Shown: piece after piece, positions 29,501 to 41,500 of the stretch | Layout: each line of letters starts with the position of its first letter | Position numbering within the stretch: the stretch's first letter is position 1 | DNA from: Holacanthus passer | Taxonomy: Eukaryota; Chordata; Actinopteri; Pomacanthidae | Reading direction: 5' to 3' | Length of the DNA stretch: 64,000 nucleotides | Assembly: GCA_025331565.1 (NCBI GenBank) | Contig: JAFREQ010000039.1 | Coordinates: 1,302,001 to 1,366,000, forward strand | Translations under genes and position numbers: made by a program | Notes under the pieces: generated by a model | Told to the model about the DNA's origin: nothing | Database searches by the model: none | Seen by the model: only the letters and a program-made list of their open reading frames with translations

Positions 29501-32500
29501 AACTGCTCGCTCCCCCCTCAGCCACCTGCATGCTAGGAAATAGATTGTGTATGGTGGTGTGGTTTGCTGTGTAAGGACTTTGCTATGTAGGACAAGCATA
29601 CATACTATTGTGCTCAACTCTGTAATGTATTGTAATCACAGGGCAGATAGCCAGCTGGTAAATTACATTAAAGATCATTAGCAACTAAACAGTGCAATGT
29701 GAATAAATCCTTTTTGTTGAAAAAATGTACTTGAATATATGTATCAAGAATCACCTTGTTTTGAGGGGATATTTTCTTTGATATATTATTATTTAAACCA
29801 GAGATTTCTTTTCCTGTTTTGTTTTTTTTAGAGAGTAAAGCTGTATTGATTTTGTTTCTTTTTTTTTGGCTGTCTTGGCTCTCTGACTTGGAAAGTCATT
29901 ATTGGTCAGATGGTTGAGATTTCACGGTCAGTTGCTCATCTGTTGGTCTCATTGTGGATGTTGGATTTACTCAAAGGCAGACCGTTTGCTAGTCTGGAAC
30001 ATAAACAATGACTTGATATTAACTGGCATGACTGTGTGTTATGTGAAAGGTGTTGCTCATAGTGACAAACCCACAGAGAATTATGACCGACTGTACAGTT
30101 CCCCTTACTGATGTGGAGCATTTTAGCCTCTTTAAACTCAATTGTTTGGCCTGTAAACTCCTAACCCTTCTCATGAACATTAGCATTAGTAGCAGGAAGC
30201 TGTTGTCAGTGAGACTCCGATTCACTGCACACTACCTGCCCAGCACCAAACAGCAGACAAAGTTACCCACTGGCTGGTGAACACAGTGGAGCACTTAGCA
30301 GCAAAAGAGACAGATAGGTTCTCAGGAGTTGGCAGAGACCAATGCATCTATGGGGTGGATACAAACACTGCCCTAAATGTATATGATGTTGCTCCATGTC
30401 TGATGCACGTGTAAATAGGAAACAACATTATTATATCAGTAAATACATCTTTAGCTCTGGTTCTTTCCCTGCCAGAGAGGTTACACTCCCTAGAACCAGT
30501 CTGCGACGTTGGTGGTCAGCATGCCTGTTTGCCTGCCACCCCACTGACAATGCACCCAACCTCAATGTCTCTGGTGGGTCCAAAGGGCGGTGGTTCCATT
30601 GGCCCCAGTGTGCCAAGGCTGATCACCGGGTCTGACTCTGGAAGTAGAACAGTAAAGAATTGCAAGTGATTATGTTGGTGTCAAGTACGGTCCTAGTGTG
30701 GGTTTTTCAGGGACATCCAAAACGACAAAGAGCAATTAAACACAAAGGATATTGCTTAATTTAATTTAATCTTAATACATGTATGGAGTAGAATATACAA
30801 GAAAGGATTTGCATTTTAATTCTCTTCCCACCACTGCTGACAATGAAATTTAAACTAACAGGCACTTTTTTGAGGAAGGTAAACCAAAGGAGAGTCACCT
30901 GAGAAGGCTGTCCAAAAGGACAGTTGTTTTTGAGCTCGAATTGTCCTGCTTGGTCATCACCTTGATGGCAGATCTTTGTTCCTTGTTTTGCAGCCTTTCT
31001 AAAAGGCCTGCTGCTCTCTGCCACCTGCTTCAATAAGCCCTCATTAATCTTCCTTACAGCCTTCATTAAAGCTGCCATCGCTACACCCATGCCTGCTCTC
31101 CATGCTCCTATCTCCTCCCTAATGCCCATCTCCTCGACCTTTATCTCTGCCCAGCGCGTCTTTCATAATCTCTCTCCCCAAAGCCCTCGTACATCCCATC
31201 CCCACTCATCTCTTCATCTCCTCGATCTCTCCTCCTTATTTCATTCTGTCTCTTTCCTGTCCTTTTGATACCTTTTGTCTAGTGGCTCAAAAGTGTTAAA
31301 TTCCTGTGAGCTGATTATTGAATTCAATTTGCACCTTCTTTCATGGCAGCAGTGTGCAATTTGTTAGGTAACAGTTAAAGTTCTCTCCTAGTTTGTTGTT
31401 TACTCAGACATAAAAGCCCACTTTATGGAGGGATGTTTCTGCTGGCTCTGTGTTGAACCATTTGACCCTCAAGTGTCTGCTACTGATCCCCTCTAACCTC
31501 TATTTTTGACTGTCAGTCCAAGCCACACTGAAGCCATAAACAGCCAGTTAACTTGAGATCATGACTCAGTTATCTCCTTATCTTGAGATAAAACTGTTGG
31601 CATCATTTTTTTTTTTTTTTTTTTGTTGAGCTCCTAAAATTTAATTTGCTTAGATGGTCCAATGGTGACCTTTATTTACCTTAACTGCAGGAAGAGACTT
31701 TTATTCCTAGTTTAAATGCATTGTAAGTTTATTCGACCATATTTTATTAAGAGGCCTCCCTGTTTTTTGGTCCCCTCCTGTTTTAATTTGCTGTGACAGC
31801 AAACTCAACACTTTTCTGTGTTTACCTGCATTATGGTAATTTCTGAAAAGATGATTAAAATCAGGAGACTGATACAGGTGATGGCTTTTATTACTCTTGC
31901 AAGAGGACACACCAACCAAGCAACAAGACATACATGCTGTAGGTGGATGTGTGTTCCCACCTTAAACCTTAAAAAACCTCAATCATAACTCATTTGAAAG
32001 TCTTGTTCTTAGTCTTTCACACCCAACCTGGACAACACTAAAGACAATTTGTTTTATTCTATTGTCAGAGTGCGCATAGACCCACTCACTATTTTAACCA
32101 TTGATGTTGTTCTTCTATTCACCTTATATATGCTTCCTTTAGGCAATATAATTAAGATACACTCCATAAACTTTCATTGTTACGCTGATGATAACCAATT
32201 ATATCTGTTGATTAAGCCAGATGAAACCAAGCAGTTAGCAAAACTACAGATATGTCTTAAGGACATAAAAACCTGGATAACCTGCAATTTTCTGCTGTTA
32301 AACTCAGACAAAACTGAAGTTATTATACTTGGTCCAAAGCATATTATCTAAAGATATTGTTACTCTTGATGGCATTGCATTGGCCTTCAGCACAACCATA
32401 GAGAATCTCTGAGCTATCTTTGATGAGGACATGTTCTTTTCCACACATAAAACATACTTCAAGGAATTTCACCTGTGTAAGATTGTGAAATCAAGCACAT

Positions 32501-35500
32501 CCTGTATCAAAATGATGCCGGAAAACTAGTCCATGCATTTTGTTACTTCTAGGCTGGATTAATGCAATTCTTTATTATCAGGCTGCCCCAATAAGTCTCT
32601 AAAGACTATTGGCTTCTCTGCACTGGCTCGCTGTCAAAACATGAATGAAATGGATGAAATTTTAAATCCTTCTCCTCACTTACAGAGCCCTTAATGGTCA
32701 GACACCATCATATCTAAGTACCCCATTATCCTAATAGAGCACTGTGCTCCCAGAAGACAGGGTCTCTTTTCATTAGAGTCTCCAAAAGTAGATTTGGAGC
32801 CAGAGCCTTCAGTTGTCAAGCTCCTCTCCTGTGGAATCAGATCCCAGTTTGTGTTCGGGAGGCAGACACTCTTTCCATATTTAAGAGTAGGCTTGAAACC
32901 TTTCTCTTTGATAAAGTTTATAGTTAGGGTTGGCCCAGATGGTCTAGACCTACTCTATGTGAAGTCCCACAGCCTTTTCTGGGTGTTGAATGTGTTGGAA
33001 CATATGTGGAAGTATTAAGAAGAAAAAGAACAAGAAACAAATGTACAGCAAAAGAAGTAAATTAGAATGTTGTATCATAAAATAACCCTGGGATTCCTTG
33101 AACATCACATACTAAAGATATGCAAAATTGAAATTCAATTTTTGGATTGATTTTTGAAAACCACATTACTTCACTACTTGCTTACTTCTACTTTTGCTAT
33201 GTTCAGGTCAGCAGGTCCTCGGTCTGGTGGAGAACCAGAGTGACTGGTACCTGGGGAACCTGTGGAAGAACCATCGACCTTGGCCGGCTCTGGGCAGAGG
33301 CTTCAACACTGGTGAGTACAGGGGATGTGATGTTAGCGTGTTATCATGGTGGGGCTGCATTTAAAACTCCATCCCAGTTGCATACTTTCACTTTAAGCTG
33401 TTTTTGAATCGGTGTGTATATAGTGATAATAATAAATATATGATGTCAATTAATTCCATTAAAGAAACTCAATACATATGCAAATGACCCTTTTTTTTAA
33501 TACGGGTGCTGTTTGCGGACACTCACAGCTGCAAAATATCAAAACTTATCTGCAGGAAGATCTCAGAAAACTTAAACTGTCTTGTACTGCGGTTGTGTTG
33601 TATTCAGCTCTCTTGCAGCTGCTGGAGTCATTTTACTGCCATCCTAGTTGTTGTGCCAGTGTCCTCCATACACAAGACTGAACTTCGCTTGTGAGATTTT
33701 ACCAGACTGTTTGTAGTGTGGTAACTCTCTCTTTTATATTTGTGTCCATTGTGGGCATTGTTTCAAATCAATGAGCAGAACTGTTTTATGGCAATATAAA
33801 TATAAAAATAATATAGCAAGAGAAGATTTTATCCATGTACTGCCATACTGCCCTTTCCTATTGAGAGAATATGCATGGTTGCTGTCCAAGCGTTTTCATT
33901 TCTTTTGAATTTTTTTTTTTTTTTTTTTTTTTTTGATCTTCTGAGGACTTCACTCATCAGTATTTCAAAGCCAGTAGAAAAAACAATGAAAGTAAAGAGT
34001 GAGCAGCAGTCAGGAAGTTTCCTTCCTTGCAGAGGCATTGATGAAATACACAGGCATTTACCAGGTTTGTTAGAAGTTTTATGGAAAAATGTTTTCTAAA
34101 AGTCATTGGGGTACAATGTCACAGAGTCTCAGAGCAGCTGATAGTGAAATTGATTGGATTCCATCCATCCATCCATTATCTGTACATCTATACGATGCAC
34201 GCCGCTAATCCTCTGCAGGGTCACGGGGGGGCTGGAGCCTATCCCAGCCGACTTAGGGCGAAGGCAGGGGACACCCTGGACAGGTCGCCAGTCCATCACA
34301 GAGCACACACAGGACAAACAACAAACACACACACTCACATTCACACCTACGGACAATTTAGAATATTCAATTAACCTCAGCATGTTTTTGGACTGTGGGA
34401 GGAAGCTGGAGTACCCGGTGAAAACCCACGCTGCACAGGGAGAACATGCAAACTCCACACAGAAAGATCCCAAGCGTCCGAACCGGGACGCGAACCAGGG
34501 ATCTTCTAGCTGTGGGGCGCCAGTGCTGGCCACTGCACCACCGTGCAGCCCTGATTGGATTCCATTACACCTATTAATTTCCTCTGCCTATATTTTTTCC
34601 TCCATCAAATCCAGCAGGTCTTTCCTTCAGGAAGACTTACAGCGCTTTCTCTGTGCTGTTCGGAGCAGGAGGACAATCGTTCTATTCACTGTATCACAAA
34701 ACAAACAGTACAACCCACATTCACATTTTCACATTTCAGTGGGAGCAGTGCAAAACTCAACTGGACATGTCTGTGCTGTAAAGGTTCGGTGTGGCTGAAC
34801 AGGGTATCTCACAAATAGAAAGGCATGTGTTGCATTCATACAGAACAGCAATTTGACAGAAAGCCTCCAGCTCGGCTGCTTTGTGGCAGTGGCCGTGGCA
34901 ACAGATGGAGCACAACAGGGTGCGAAACATGGTTTCTTTGTTCTGATCTAAAAAAGAAAAAAAATTCACAATGTCTCTCCCTCTGAAAATTGGCTGCTTG
35001 ATTTCATTTGTAGCAGTAAGGAAGGTTTCCTTTATTAGTCAGGGAACTGATAAAATGTTTTTGTTTTTGATTTTTCCTGTTTAATGGTAGAGAAAGTTAG
35101 CAGAGAGAAGAAGCACATGAACGATTTTATGTTTGTTTTTTCCATTCAGTCTGGTTTTAAGCTTAAAGTAGGCAGCTTTATCTAAGAAAACACAAGGTGT
35201 GATTCAGAACCTCATGATGGGACTTTATCACCTTTCCTGGACAGCTAGAGTAATCTCTCTGTTTCTAAAGCTACCATATCTCTGTCTGTACGTGTGTGTG
35301 TGTGTGTGTGAGTGTGTGCATTTGCATTTATGTTTATGTGTATGTGTGTGTGCTTTCAGGGGTGATTTTGCTTCTCTTGGATCGTCTACGGAAGCTGAGA
35401 TGGGAGCAAATGTGGAGGTTAACTGCAGAGAGGGAACTAATGAGTATGCTGTCCACCTCCCTGGCAGACCAGGTAACACACACACGCGCACACACACACA

Positions 35501-35785
35501 CACACACACAAAATCTTGTGTTTCTATCCTTGTGTGGACTCTCCATTGACATAATGCATTCTCTAGCCCCTAACCCTAACCAGCACAACTGAATGCCTAA
35601 CCCTAACATTTACCCTAACCTTAATCTAATTGTAATCCTAACCTTTAAACCAAGACATCCTAGCATAATCCTTGTGTGGACCAGCCAAAATCACAAGACA
35701 AAATGTCCTCACAAGAAAGGTCATTTGTCAAGGGTTGGTCCACAAAGAGATAGAAAGATATGTACATGCACACTCACGCGCGCGT

Positions 35786-35836
<51 letters not shown>

Positions 35837-36009
35837 CTTTACTTATGTCACTTAACAATAACCTTAACCTAACAATAACCTTAACCTTAACTGTTGACCT
35901 AAAAATCACAGTTTTCCAAATTGAGGACACCACTTTTTGTCCCCAATTGCATTGTCCTGAATCAACATGTCTTGAGTCTAGTGTATATCCCCAATTTGGA
36001 CATAAGCGA

Positions 36010-36052
<43 letters not shown>

Positions 36053-38513
36053 CCATCACAGCCTCCTCAGGGCTGCCTTGCACTACCTCCCTGATCTCTC
36101 TCCAAGGAGTCTGTGTCTGTCTGTGTGCGTCTTTGTAGTGTTGGCCCCATAAATCATTCAAATGGGCATAACAGTGCATACTTTCTGCATACATGGTGTA
36201 GCAATAGCTTCTACACGTGAAACCTGATCTCTCTGTATGGAGAACGAAAAAAGAGACAAATTCAAACCTTGCATACGTTCTTACCACCACACATCTGACC
36301 AATAATTGTATGTGAGTGAGTGGGCATATTGGGTTTTTGGTTTTGTCAGGTCAAAACTGTCAGAAGCAATTGCCCAACTGGAGAGGTGTGGGCTTCCTAA
36401 AGCTTATGTTGTGTGTGAAAACAGCTGCACCTCTTGTTTATATGTATAATATCCCACAGTCTAGACACACACACATCAACTCTTTAGAAAACATTTCCTC
36501 CCTGGATCAGCACATCCCAGCTATGGTACTTTGAGTACCTCTATCTGTGTGATGCGTTTGGTGTGTGCTATCATACTTATTGGTATTTTCTTCATTTTCT
36601 GTACATGAACAGGAGCAACACAGTGCATGTCTTCAAGGAAAGACTGTGAGAGAGAGAATTTCCCGCACCCTCAACCCCATGTTCAAGCAATTGTCTGGTT
36701 TTGCCCCTGTCTTTGATGATCAGCTTTTCACCTCATCTTCTAGTGTGGTCATTTGGAACAGCTTTAAACATGTTTGATTTCCAATATGGTCTGAAAACAT
36801 CCAATGAGCGACTTCTTTTCTAACATAATGTGGCCCATGAAAAAGTGAATGTTAATTGTAGGTCTGTGATGTGACACACTTATGCACCCATTGACCGCTC
36901 TGACCTTCATACCTGTACTTTCAGGCCTCGCTACGTAAAGGACACAGTTTTTCCTGCATTGACCATGAACGGTGGCAATACAGCACCATTCAATATGAAT
37001 GTGATTGCCAGGATACTGATCTATAGGTGTCAGTTTACGTGATCCTTCATGATGTGGTCAGTGTGTGCTGCACCAAAGATTTTACTGGCCAACATTCTCA
37101 AGTGCTTTGGTTCAGACCAAAAGACAAAAGAATGAATTTACTTAAACGTAATAGAGTTGAACTTACATACTCATTCTGCAGTATTTCTGCCACTGGTGGA
37201 TGCATTTTGGGTTGTGCCACTGTTGTTCTTTTTATGTTTTGCTTTAACATAAAAAGAGCTTTAGCAAAATAAAGAACTACATACAGTATGTAGTTTGCCT
37301 CTATTTTCAAGTCAGAGTGGAACAGAACACTCCATTTAAGTGTCAAAGCTACACAAAGATTTGGTTTCAGCCAAAGATAAGCTTTATTGATCTCCCACAG
37401 GGGAAATTTACTAAAATTACTAGTGCCCAACATGGGGCTGGAACCCACAACCCTGAGATTAAGAGTCTCATGCTCTACTGACTGTGCTAGCCGGGTTGCA
37501 CACCTTCTTCTTCCCACTTGAGTGAGCATGTATCTTGAAGGTCACGAGTAAGTGTTATCTTAAACCATGCAGTGTTGGAGTATATCTACCATAGGAAGAC
37601 ACTGAGACCTTGGTGAAGGGTCCTCCATTATCTCAGAGCTATTCAGAGCTCATCTAGATGAGAGGTGCATTTATGAGATTTTAATTAAACCTTCATTAAG
37701 TAAAGTCCCGCAAGGTATGCAGTTTGGAAAATGAACGGGGCTTTGGAAATCGTTTGAGCATTCCATCTGCCTTCTGCTGTATTAGCTCCAATCGACTGTC
37801 AGCCCTCTTTATCATAGCATTCATTATGTGGCCATAGAGTTTTTATGTGTCCCATTACGAAGTGGAGTCTAACACCTTTACTCTTGTCTTGCGAACCCAC
37901 AATGATCTCAAAGTCAAAAAGGTCTCTTAGACTGTACCATGCATTTCCTCAAAGCAATTTAAAGTATTCAGCTTTATTGGAAATCAGTTAATAAGACTGA
38001 TCTGATACATCCCAACATATTGGCGTTTTATACAAAGTTGACAGAACAAGGACGGAATTAATTTAAGACTTCCAAGTTTTAGATTTTATTTATTTTCAGA
38101 CCCACTATCTAGTTAAAAATAATGAATCTGAGTACCAAAGATTTTTCTCCTCAAGATAATATTACAGTAAGGGAGAGGAGGAGAGACAGCAAAAACACAT
38201 ATGAATTGTCTCATGGACCAGCAGAAACTAGTTTAATGTGAGATATTTTTACGCACTTTTCCTCATGGAAGCCTTTCAACATTTTCCCAGTTGGGGACGA
38301 ATATAGTATATCTGTCTGTCTAATGAGTAATTTCTGCAAAAATAATTCTTTGTTAAATAATGAATTTACAAAAAGAATGCCAATAAATACAGATGATAAT
38401 AGATAGATAATAGTAATTATTTTAATTACCTACCTATTAATTACAAATTAATAGGTAGCTGGGTGGTACAGGCCTTCAGATGATGAAACATAAGGTAAAG
38501 CGTGTGTGTGTGT

Positions 38514-38581
<68 letters not shown>

Positions 38582-41500
38582 GTCTGTCTGCAGGACATCT
38601 TCAACGCTGTGATCAAACAGAACCCGTTTCTGGTTCACCAGCTGCCCTGCTTCTGGAACGTCCAGCTGTCCGACCACACCCGCTCTGAGAAGTGCTACAA
38701 AGATGTGTCAGACCTCAAGGTGAGACCCCGCTGTCTCCACCGTGCTTACACTCACTTCACAGTCACTTCAGACATGCAATATGTGACCTGCATTAATCAA
38801 GAGTCTCAAGCCTATCCCAAGCTGTCCAAGCCTGTTAGTAGTTCCCAGTAGGTGGACAATGATACAACACGTATACTACATACAGTATGTGTGAACATAC
38901 AGAATGTAGAACTTCAGTGATAGTGTTGATGAGTCTTGTGCTTATTCATCAGATAACAGTAGTAGCAGTGATCAGGCTCCCTTAAAGGCAGATATCTTTA
39001 CAGATTTGGTTTGGTGTTTTTATACCTTAAACTCTTTTTTTCAATGTCCTTGTCAGTGTCTCATTTTAGTATCATTACTCCAAGCATGAATTAGGATGCC
39101 ATTCAAATGAAATAAATAAAATATTAGCTAAGTGATAATGGATGGATGATCCTTGATGTTGTTGTCATATGAGCAAACATGTCTGACAGTGAGAGCAAAC
39201 CAACGGCTTGATAAACCATTGCTGTAGACAAATTCACATTTAATGCTGAAAAATGTCCTATAAAGAAAAGAATAGTTATCCTAGAGGACAATAAATACAA
39301 GATACAGTTCTTGATTTACATCAGTTGATGGTGTTTCATTTGTTTGAACTCTTTTCAAGCTGAACCTGTTGTTAAGTAGCCGGTCGAACACCTACATATG
39401 ATGCGATTTCTTCCTCTTTTATTCTGTTTTCCTGCATCAAAATAACTAGATCAGCCTTGAATCCAGGCTTTCACTCCTATAGAAACTACAAGATGTAATC
39501 AAATACTGTATTAACCGCACTCCTTTGGATTTAGGGTTACTACATGAAAGCTTTCCTCTCACAAAAGCCTTCTACCTAAACCTTGCACCTAAACATTTGA
39601 CTGAAAATTTGAGGATTGGTCAAAGTTCCTTGACTTGAATGCTGGAATTCCCCACTGGAGCTGAAGCGTAAAACTGAAAATGAACGTTTCAAATATTTAA
39701 AAAAAAAAAAAACATTTCAAATGTTTAAAAAAATTGAAAGTTTTAAAGGTTCAAAGTGTGGTAGCTCGTAAGGATGCTGCTAAAGGTATGAGGAAGTAGT
39801 TCAAGTTTAAATTTGTGTAGGCATGGGCATTCTGCCCTCAGACTTTCATACTGAAAATTGTTTTAAATATTTTAAAAAGAATATTTCAAAACTAATGAAA
39901 AGACATGAAAATGTAACCAATGGCGCACCTTTCATTGTTTTAGCATGCTTTCTATGTATATTATGTGGAAGTGTGCATCCATAAAATATTAGTGTAGAAT
40001 TAAATAAAAGTGTAGGTGTGTGTGTGTGACTGAATATAAATGTTATCAGTTTGTGGTTCAGAGTATCAGTAAATGTATAATTACCTCTCATGTCCTTCTT
40101 TGATGTAGTGAGATACAGTATATGTAGAGGTCATCTGTAAGAGTAATTACTAAAAGAAATTGTGAGATGGAAATACAAGTTCTGGCTGGATAGTGTTTCC
40201 AGTCTTTGAATGTTTGTTTCTTTTAGAGTAGAGACTTATGAAAATGCCTCTGGGCGAGAATGATGTAGTTTCTGATTTAGTGGAATGCAACTGGTTTACT
40301 GATCAGTGCATTGCTATAGATTTATCTGAGCATGAAAATAATAACAGTATTCTGACAACTTTTTTCCTGCTCTCCTCTCTGTGGCTCTTCTGTCCAGGTG
40401 ATCCACTGGAATTCTCCAAAGAAGCTGAGAGTGAAGAACAAACATGTCGAGTTTTTTCGGAATCTCTATCTAACTTTTCTGGAGTATGATGGCAACCTGC
40501 TGCGGCGAGAGCTATTTGGCTGTCCCAGCGAGGCCGACCACAACAGTGAGAACGTAGGTGGAACTGCCTCTGTATTTCTGGTTGTGGTTTCTAGTTAGTG
40601 CTGAAGATATGAAGCATGGTGGTAAAGTTTAGTTGACCTTAGCAGGTCAGAAAGTTACTTTAGTTTGTTTGAATTTTAGCTCCTGGCTCCCCACACCTTT
40701 ATATGGGCTCAGTATTTGAAAATTATTTTTGCAATGATACCAAAGCAACACTTCTTTATATATATGTTAGTGTGAGGAATATAAACATGTTTTTAACCTT
40801 TTGTTTTCCTGATCAAAGAATAAGCTAATGACCCTAAGAATCCAACATTCTCAGCCTTTGCAGAAAGTAGAGATGCCGTTGGGCTTTGTCCTCTATGGAG
40901 CTGGTGTTGAGGGTCCAGGTGAGGTTCTTCACCAGGTGGACACTCTCCACAGAGGCCGTCACTGTTGAACAGAGAGTGAGACAGCCTGAAAAAGTTTTTT
41001 TGTCCTAATTTCTGTATCAGTCAGCCTGATGAAGGTAGTTTGTCCGTCTGCCGTTCTTTCAACTCAACATTTCTGAGGACAGCGACAGCCCTGTCAGAGC
41101 TGGTGTGAACCAAACAGATGGAGACTATGGCGGTGCATACACACCTCTGACATCTTGCATCTGGTGTAAATTTAGTGTTAGTTCAAATTAGGGCTGTCAA
41201 AATTGATGCGTTAACGCGGATTAATCCATCAGCGTGATTAATCTGATTAAAAATTTTTACGCAATTAACCCATCTGCAGCACAGAATGACTCAAAATCCC
41301 TGAAACGTCTCTGGCAACACATTTCGGGCAGTTTGTCCAAGTAGAGTTACCGTCGCACATGCTGTAACTGACAATTTCAACAAGTTAGTTTGTCTTAGTA
41401 GCTGGCTGAAAAAGGAGTAACAGGGCCACATTAATGTGGATAAATGTTCGTTTTGAAAAAGAGACAAGTTTTTTGTGAACATGAACTGTTAAAGGCGTTT

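Larger units (their letters stand above)
13573..33206 (+). other. large1: large1 intron between exons 4 and 5 (19.6 kb)
   Basis: The largest intron. Recognised content: SINE plus (CA)n (14411-14722), L2 tail (16235-16345, minus), teleost repeat (20572-21030), another repeat (21957-22540), L2 copy (22935-24350), poly-A (26554-26582), poly-T (31606-31624) and LINE relic (32040-32970). The stretches 13573-14410, 14723-16234, 16346-20571, 21031-21956, 24351-26553, 26583-31605 and 32971-33206 show no gene or element I can name. Confidence 0.75.
33312..35359 (+). other. large1: large1 intron between exons 5 and 6
   Basis: 2.0 kb. It holds a poly-T (33910-33934), a retroposed repeat with a 14-bp target duplication (34165-34551) and (TG)n tracts just before exon 6. 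The stretches 33312-33909 and 34566-35290 show nothing I recognise. Confidence 0.8.
35473..38593 (+). other. large1: large1 intron between exons 6 and 7
   Basis: 3.1 kb. It has (CA)n tracts and a CCCTAA-rich repeat block (35476-36049), a tRNA-Lys-headed SINE (37370-37500), a possible L2 tail (38271-38322) and a GT/TC pyrimidine tract (38502-38590). The stretches 36050-37369 and 37501-38270 show nothing I can name. Confidence 0.8.

Noticed and set aside
30460..30640. GC-richer patch with an open frame on both strands, resembling a dispersed repeat
   Set aside because: I could not match it to a family with confidence and saw no domain or terminal structure.
34154..34798. 214-codon open frame
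   Set aside because: Most of it lies in the retroposed repeat flanked by the 14-bp duplication, and it continues into plain intron.
35568..35645. Interstitial telomere sequence marking a chromosome fusion
   Set aside because: The CCCTAA-like units are few, imperfect and part of a dispersed fish repeat that recurs a few hundred bases later.
35721..36302. 193-codon minus-strand open frame with Cys/Val runs
   Set aside because: It is made by reading through CA tracts on the opposite strand, inside the exon 6-7 intron.
37424..37496. A functional tRNA-Lys(CTT) gene
   Set aside because: The B box is mutated, the acceptor stem is imperfect, and an L2-like tail follows, so it is the head of a SINE.
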